Positions 5,374 through 7,428 of a DNA stretch of 7,428 bases are shown here, in pieces. Under the pieces are notes generated by a model, which did not search any database, was not told the origin of the DNA, and worked only from the letters and a program-made list of their open reading frames with translations. The stretch covers positions 1-7,428 of the forward strand of contig JALOTR010000119.1 in the NCBI GenBank assembly GCA_025457805.1, read 5' to 3'. Position 1 is the stretch's first letter, and each line of letters begins with the position of its first letter. This stretch comes from Akkermansiaceae bacterium (GTDB lineage Bacteria; Verrucomicrobiota; Verrucomicrobiia; Verrucomicrobiales; Akkermansiaceae). Made by a program: the position numbers and the translations under genes.

Positions 5374-5469
5374 ATGTGGTATCTGGTCGGCACGGCGCTC
5401 GGGGTGATCCTGGTGGTGGGCATCCTCGCTTTGGCGAGGGCGATCACGAATTGGTATGCGGACCGGTGA
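5374..5469 (+). CDS. Putative 31-residue single-span membrane protein
   Basis: An ATG at 5374 opens a 31-codon frame ending in TGA at 5469. It begins MWYLVGTALG, continues as an unbroken hydrophobic span (VILVVGILALA, about residues 11-21) and ends in a polar ITNWYADR. A Shine-Dalgarno-like AAGG (5362-5365) stands 8 nt before the ATG. By my count 27 of 31 codons end in G or C, in line with the long genes here and unlike the AT-richer element just upstream. It is too short for standard gene callers and lies alone on the plus strand, convergent to trpD. MWY at the start and the size recall the cytochrome bd subunit CydX, but the rest does not fit well and no cydAB is present. Function unknown. 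Confidence 0.5.
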   Translation: MWYLVGTALGVILVVGILALARAITNWYADR

Positions 5470-5477
5470 TGGGGCGA

Positions 5478-5505
5478 GGAGCTTGGAGCTTGGAGCTTGG
5501 AGTTA
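5478..5505. repeat. Heptanucleotide tandem array (GGAGCTT)3 plus GGAGTTA, overlapping the trpD stop
   Basis: Three exact GGAGCTT units (5478-5498) are followed by a degenerate fourth, GGAGTTA (5499-5505). Its last three bases, read on the minus strand, are the TAA stop of trpD. The array thus begins inside the trpD stop and extends into the short gap between trpD and the small convergent ORF. Unit length equals that of the arrays at 62-96 and 2614-2645, but the sequence is different and GC-richer. Confidence 0.85.
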
Positions 5506-6549
5506 GCGGTTGGAGGCTTTTTGGAGGAGGCGGAGTTTTTCGAGGGCGGCGCCGGATTGGATGACTTCCTTGGCGAGTTGGATGCCATCGCCCATGTCAT
5601 CGGCGAGGCCGGCGCAGGCGAGGGCGGCACCGGCATTCATGAGGACCATGTCGCGCTTGGGGCCGGTTTCCTTGCCGGAAAGGATGCCTTCCAGAATGAT
5701 GGCGTTGGTTTTGGCATCGCCGCCCTGGAGTTCGTGGACTTCCGCGTGCGTGAGTCCGAAATCGCGTGGGCGCACCTCCTCGTCGGCGATGTCCTGATAG
5801 AGTCCGGATTTGCAAATGCGGGTGGAGCCCATCAGCGAGACTTCATCCACCGAGCGGCCATCGCCGGTGGTGCCGTGCACGACCCATGCGCTGTCGCGGC
5901 CAAGGCGTTGCAGGATTTCCGCAAAGGCCGGGCAGAGTTCGCGGGTGAACACGCCGACCAATTGGCACTGCGGTTTGGCGGGGTTGAGCAGCGGGCCGAT
6001 CAGGTTGAAAATGGTTTTCACTCCCTTGGCCGCAAGCGCCTTGCGAACCCCCACCACGGCCTTGAAGGCGGGATGATAGATCGGCGCAAACATGAAGCCG
6101 ACTCCTGCTTCCTCGATGCAGCGGCGGAAATCATCGACGCACAGATCGATGCGGACACCGAGTGCCTCCAACACATCCGCGCCGCCGCTTTTGGACGTGA
6201 TGCCGCGGTTGCCATGTTTCACAACCACGGCCCCAGCGGCGGCGGCGACGAACATCGCGGTGGTGGAGACGTTGAAAAGATCGAGCTGGTCACCGCCCGT
6301 GCCGCAGACATCCAGCGTGGGCCCGTCGAGTTCCAGAAGTCCGAGATGGGGTTCCACGGCGTGGCCGAGGAAGGCTTCGACAAAACCGGCGATTTCCGCA
6401 GGCGTTTCGCCTTTGAGAGACAAGGCTTCTAACAGACGCCCTTTTTTTTCATCCGCCACGGAGGCATCCAGCAGCAGTTCCGCAGCGACCTCGATTTCGC
6501 GGGGAGAGAGATCCTGTTTTTCTTCGAGGTGATGAATCAATGCGTCCAT
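5503..6549 (-). CDS. trpD: Anthranilate phosphoribosyltransferase
   Basis: Cytoplasmic enzyme of tryptophan biosynthesis; it transfers the phosphoribosyl group of PRPP to anthranilate. It has 348 residues, normal for the family. A small helical domain (1-75) precedes the catalytic domain with DVCGTGGD (80-87, PRPP loop), FNVST (92-96), KHGNRGITSKSGGADVLEAL (111-130), FMFAPIYHPA (152-161, anthranilate side), VRKALAAKGVKTIFNLIGPL (168-187) and VHG...VDEVS (224-237, the Asp-Glu Mg2+ pair at 235-236). The usual LGxRTIFN arginine is lysine here (178) with one extra residue before it, and the usual GTGGDG is GTGGDQ; both look tolerable. It stands alone, with no other trp gene in the window. No good Shine-Dalgarno precedes the ATG at 6549. 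The stop codon lies in a heptamer repeat. Confidence 0.96.
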   Translation of the reverse strand: MDALIHHLEEKQDLSPREIEVAAELLLDASVADEKKGRLLEALSLKGETPAEIAGFVEAFLGHAVEPHLGLLELDGPTLDVCGTGGDQLDLFNVSTTAMFVAAAAGAVVVKHGNRGITSKSGGADVLEALGVRIDLCVDDFRRCIEEAGVGFMFAPIYHPAFKAVVGVRKALAAKGVKTIFNLIGPLLNPAKPQCQLVGVFTRELCPAFAEILQRLGRDSAWVVHGTTGDGRSVDEVSLMGSTRICKSGLYQDIADEEVRPRDFGLTHAEVHELQGGDAKTNAIILEGILSGKETGPKRDMVLMNAGAALACAGLADDMGDGIQLAKEVIQSGAALEKLRLLQKASNR

Positions 6550-6600
6550 GGCAAAAGCCTAGCATGCGGGGGAGGGGGCGGCCAGAACGATCCTGCGAAA

Positions 6601-6624
6601 CTCGTGTCTTGCACAGGGCACGAG
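6601..6624 (-). terminator. Possible weak terminator hairpin after the serpin-like gene
   Basis: CTCGTG (6601-6606) and CACGAG (6619-6624) form a perfect 6-bp stem with a 12-nt loop, 26 nt past the stop of the serpin-like gene. On the minus strand it is followed by only TTTCGC, so the U-tract is poor. It lies between that gene and trpD, which would separate the two transcripts. Confidence 0.3.
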
Positions 6625-6649
6625 CTGAAATTTCTCAGCACTCCATTCC

Positions 6650-7428
6650 TCAGAATTTCTGCAACGCCGAGGCATCGCCCACCCACACGCCGAGGTAAGG
6701 CCATTCTGCTTTGTCGCGCCAGAGGAAGATGAAAAACGGTTGGTCGTAGGCAAAGCGGCGGGGAACGGTCTTGGGACCAGAGTCTCCGAACGGTTCGACT
6801 TCGAGCGAGGTTTCCACCCTTACCTTGGCGCCTTTCTCAAACAGTTCGAACTTCGTCTTCTGCTCGGCCCGGATGACCCGCCATGGATCACCGGGTTTTC
6901 CGTGATACCGGTCACCCTGAAGCTGGGCAGCTAACTGATCGGTCACATCGAGCGACACATAAGGCACCCGCACTTCGTCTTCTTTGTGCAGCAGCCGGTC
7001 ATCCCAGTTTCCGGGAAGGGCGGCGTTCCATTGATAAGTCTTCCGCCACTCGCGAAGCCAGTGGCAGGCGGTCGCAAAATCCTGGGGCTTCGCGGGCCGG
7101 TAGAGGATGAGTTTGTCATCGGTTCCTTTGCAGGAAATCTCCAAGGCATGCGAGCCATCCACAGGACGATGGGCCAGCACCTTTACGGACTCGCCGTAGT
7201 CCCCGGCTTGATCGCCTCTTGCTCCGAAAAAGTGCACGGCGGTTTTGGATGCACCGAATTGGAGCGGGACTTTTTTGCTTCGATAAAAGGGTTTCTCGAA
7301 TTCCACTTCCCGATCCAACAATCCGAAACAGGCGATCGTGCCCGGGTTTCCCTCTCCACTCAGACGGAATGGACCTTGCGCCTCTCCCGTAATGCCTGCC
7401 GCCTCTTCATTCCGCCTGCTCAAGCTGC
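6650..7428 (-). CDS. Divergent serpin-like protein, C-terminal part (5' end outside window)
   Basis: The frame is open to the window edge; the only in-window start near it is a TTG at 7423, so the gene probably continues upstream. About 258 residues are visible, numbered here from that TTG. By eye they follow the serpin C-terminal two-thirds: GTIACFGLLDREVEFEKPF (28-46, at the place of NAxYFKGxWxxPF), SHALEISCKGTDDKLILYRP (91-110, for VLELPYKGxxLSMxxxLP), EVRVPYVSLDVTDQLAAQLQ (150-169, for VxLPKFxxxxxxDLxxxL), KFELFEKGAKVRVET (191-205, hinge of the reactive-centre loop) and FAYDQPFFIFLWRD (224-237, for FxADRPFLFxIRD). The ending YLGVWVGDAS corresponds to the ILFMGRVxDP strand. The hinge, normally small residues (EEGTEAAAAT), is EKGAKVRVET, so protease inhibition by loop insertion is doubtful. 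The family call is unverified; a lineage-specific unknown is the alternative. Confidence 0.55.
   Translation of the reverse strand, partial: SLSRRNEEAAGITGEAQGPFRLSGEGNPGTIACFGLLDREVEFEKPFYRSKKVPLQFGASKTAVHFFGARGDQAGDYGESVKVLAHRPVDGSHALEISCKGTDDKLILYRPAKPQDFATACHWLREWRKTYQWNAALPGNWDDRLLHKEDEVRVPYVSLDVTDQLAAQLQGDRYHGKPGDPWRVIRAEQKTKFELFEKGAKVRVETSLEVEPFGDSGPKTVPRRFAYDQPFFIFLWRDKAEWPYLGVWVGDASALQKF

Noticed and set aside
5374..5469. Assigning the small ORF as CydX
   Set aside because: Only the MWY start, size and single span agree; conserved downstream positions do not line up clearly and no cytochrome bd genes are in the window.

Overview
The window looks like chromosomal DNA of a GC-rich, diderm (LPS-bearing) bacterium, most likely a member of Verrucomicrobiota (Luteolibacter/Haloferula-like). 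KdsD (an LPS Kdo-pathway enzyme) and an OmpH/Skp-like periplasmic chaperone indicate an outer membrane. The lineage call is by eye: it rests on the general look of the proteins, the scarcity of Shine-Dalgarno sequences and the small intergenic repeats, and would need a database search.

Layout. Positions 1-1466, minus strand: a secreted protein of unknown function (903-1466), pyrH (UMP kinase, 102-839) and the first 17 codons of frr (ribosome recycling factor, 1-53). A nearly perfect 40-bp palindrome sits exactly midway between the secreted-protein gene and the divergent plus-strand gene kdsD (1630-2601). Downstream of kdsD is a glyoxalase-II-like metallo-beta-lactamase-fold hydrolase (2650-3258). 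It converges, with a 3-nt gap, on a minus-strand block: OmpH/Skp-like protein (3816-4466) followed by a membrane-anchored coiled-coil protein (3262-3780). Upstream of these are a hairpin-rich repeat (4526-4635) and a small FtsB/DivIC-family division protein (4696-5037). The stretch 5038-5373 holds a candidate promoter/operator and a 141-bp terminal-inverted-repeat element. A 31-residue membrane-protein ORF on the plus strand (5374-5469) lies just before the convergent trpD (5503-6549). The window ends in a minus-strand gene, cut at its 5' end, that reads like a divergent serpin (6650-7428).

How the genes relate. Most are housekeeping: pyrimidine nucleotide supply and translation (pyrH-frr), envelope biogenesis (kdsD, OmpH/Skp, FtsB-like) and tryptophan biosynthesis (trpD). 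No complete new defence or metabolic system is evident. The more unusual material is between and at the edge of the genes: three heptanucleotide tandem arrays (two sharing a CA(A/G)ATTT unit placed sense-wise just before start codons, one overlapping the trpD stop codon), a cluster of four hairpins with a shared CAG-NNNN-CTG core and varying complementary arms, a symmetric palindrome with a CRP-like core, an inverted-repeat element, an unannotated small membrane ORF and the serpin-like protein.
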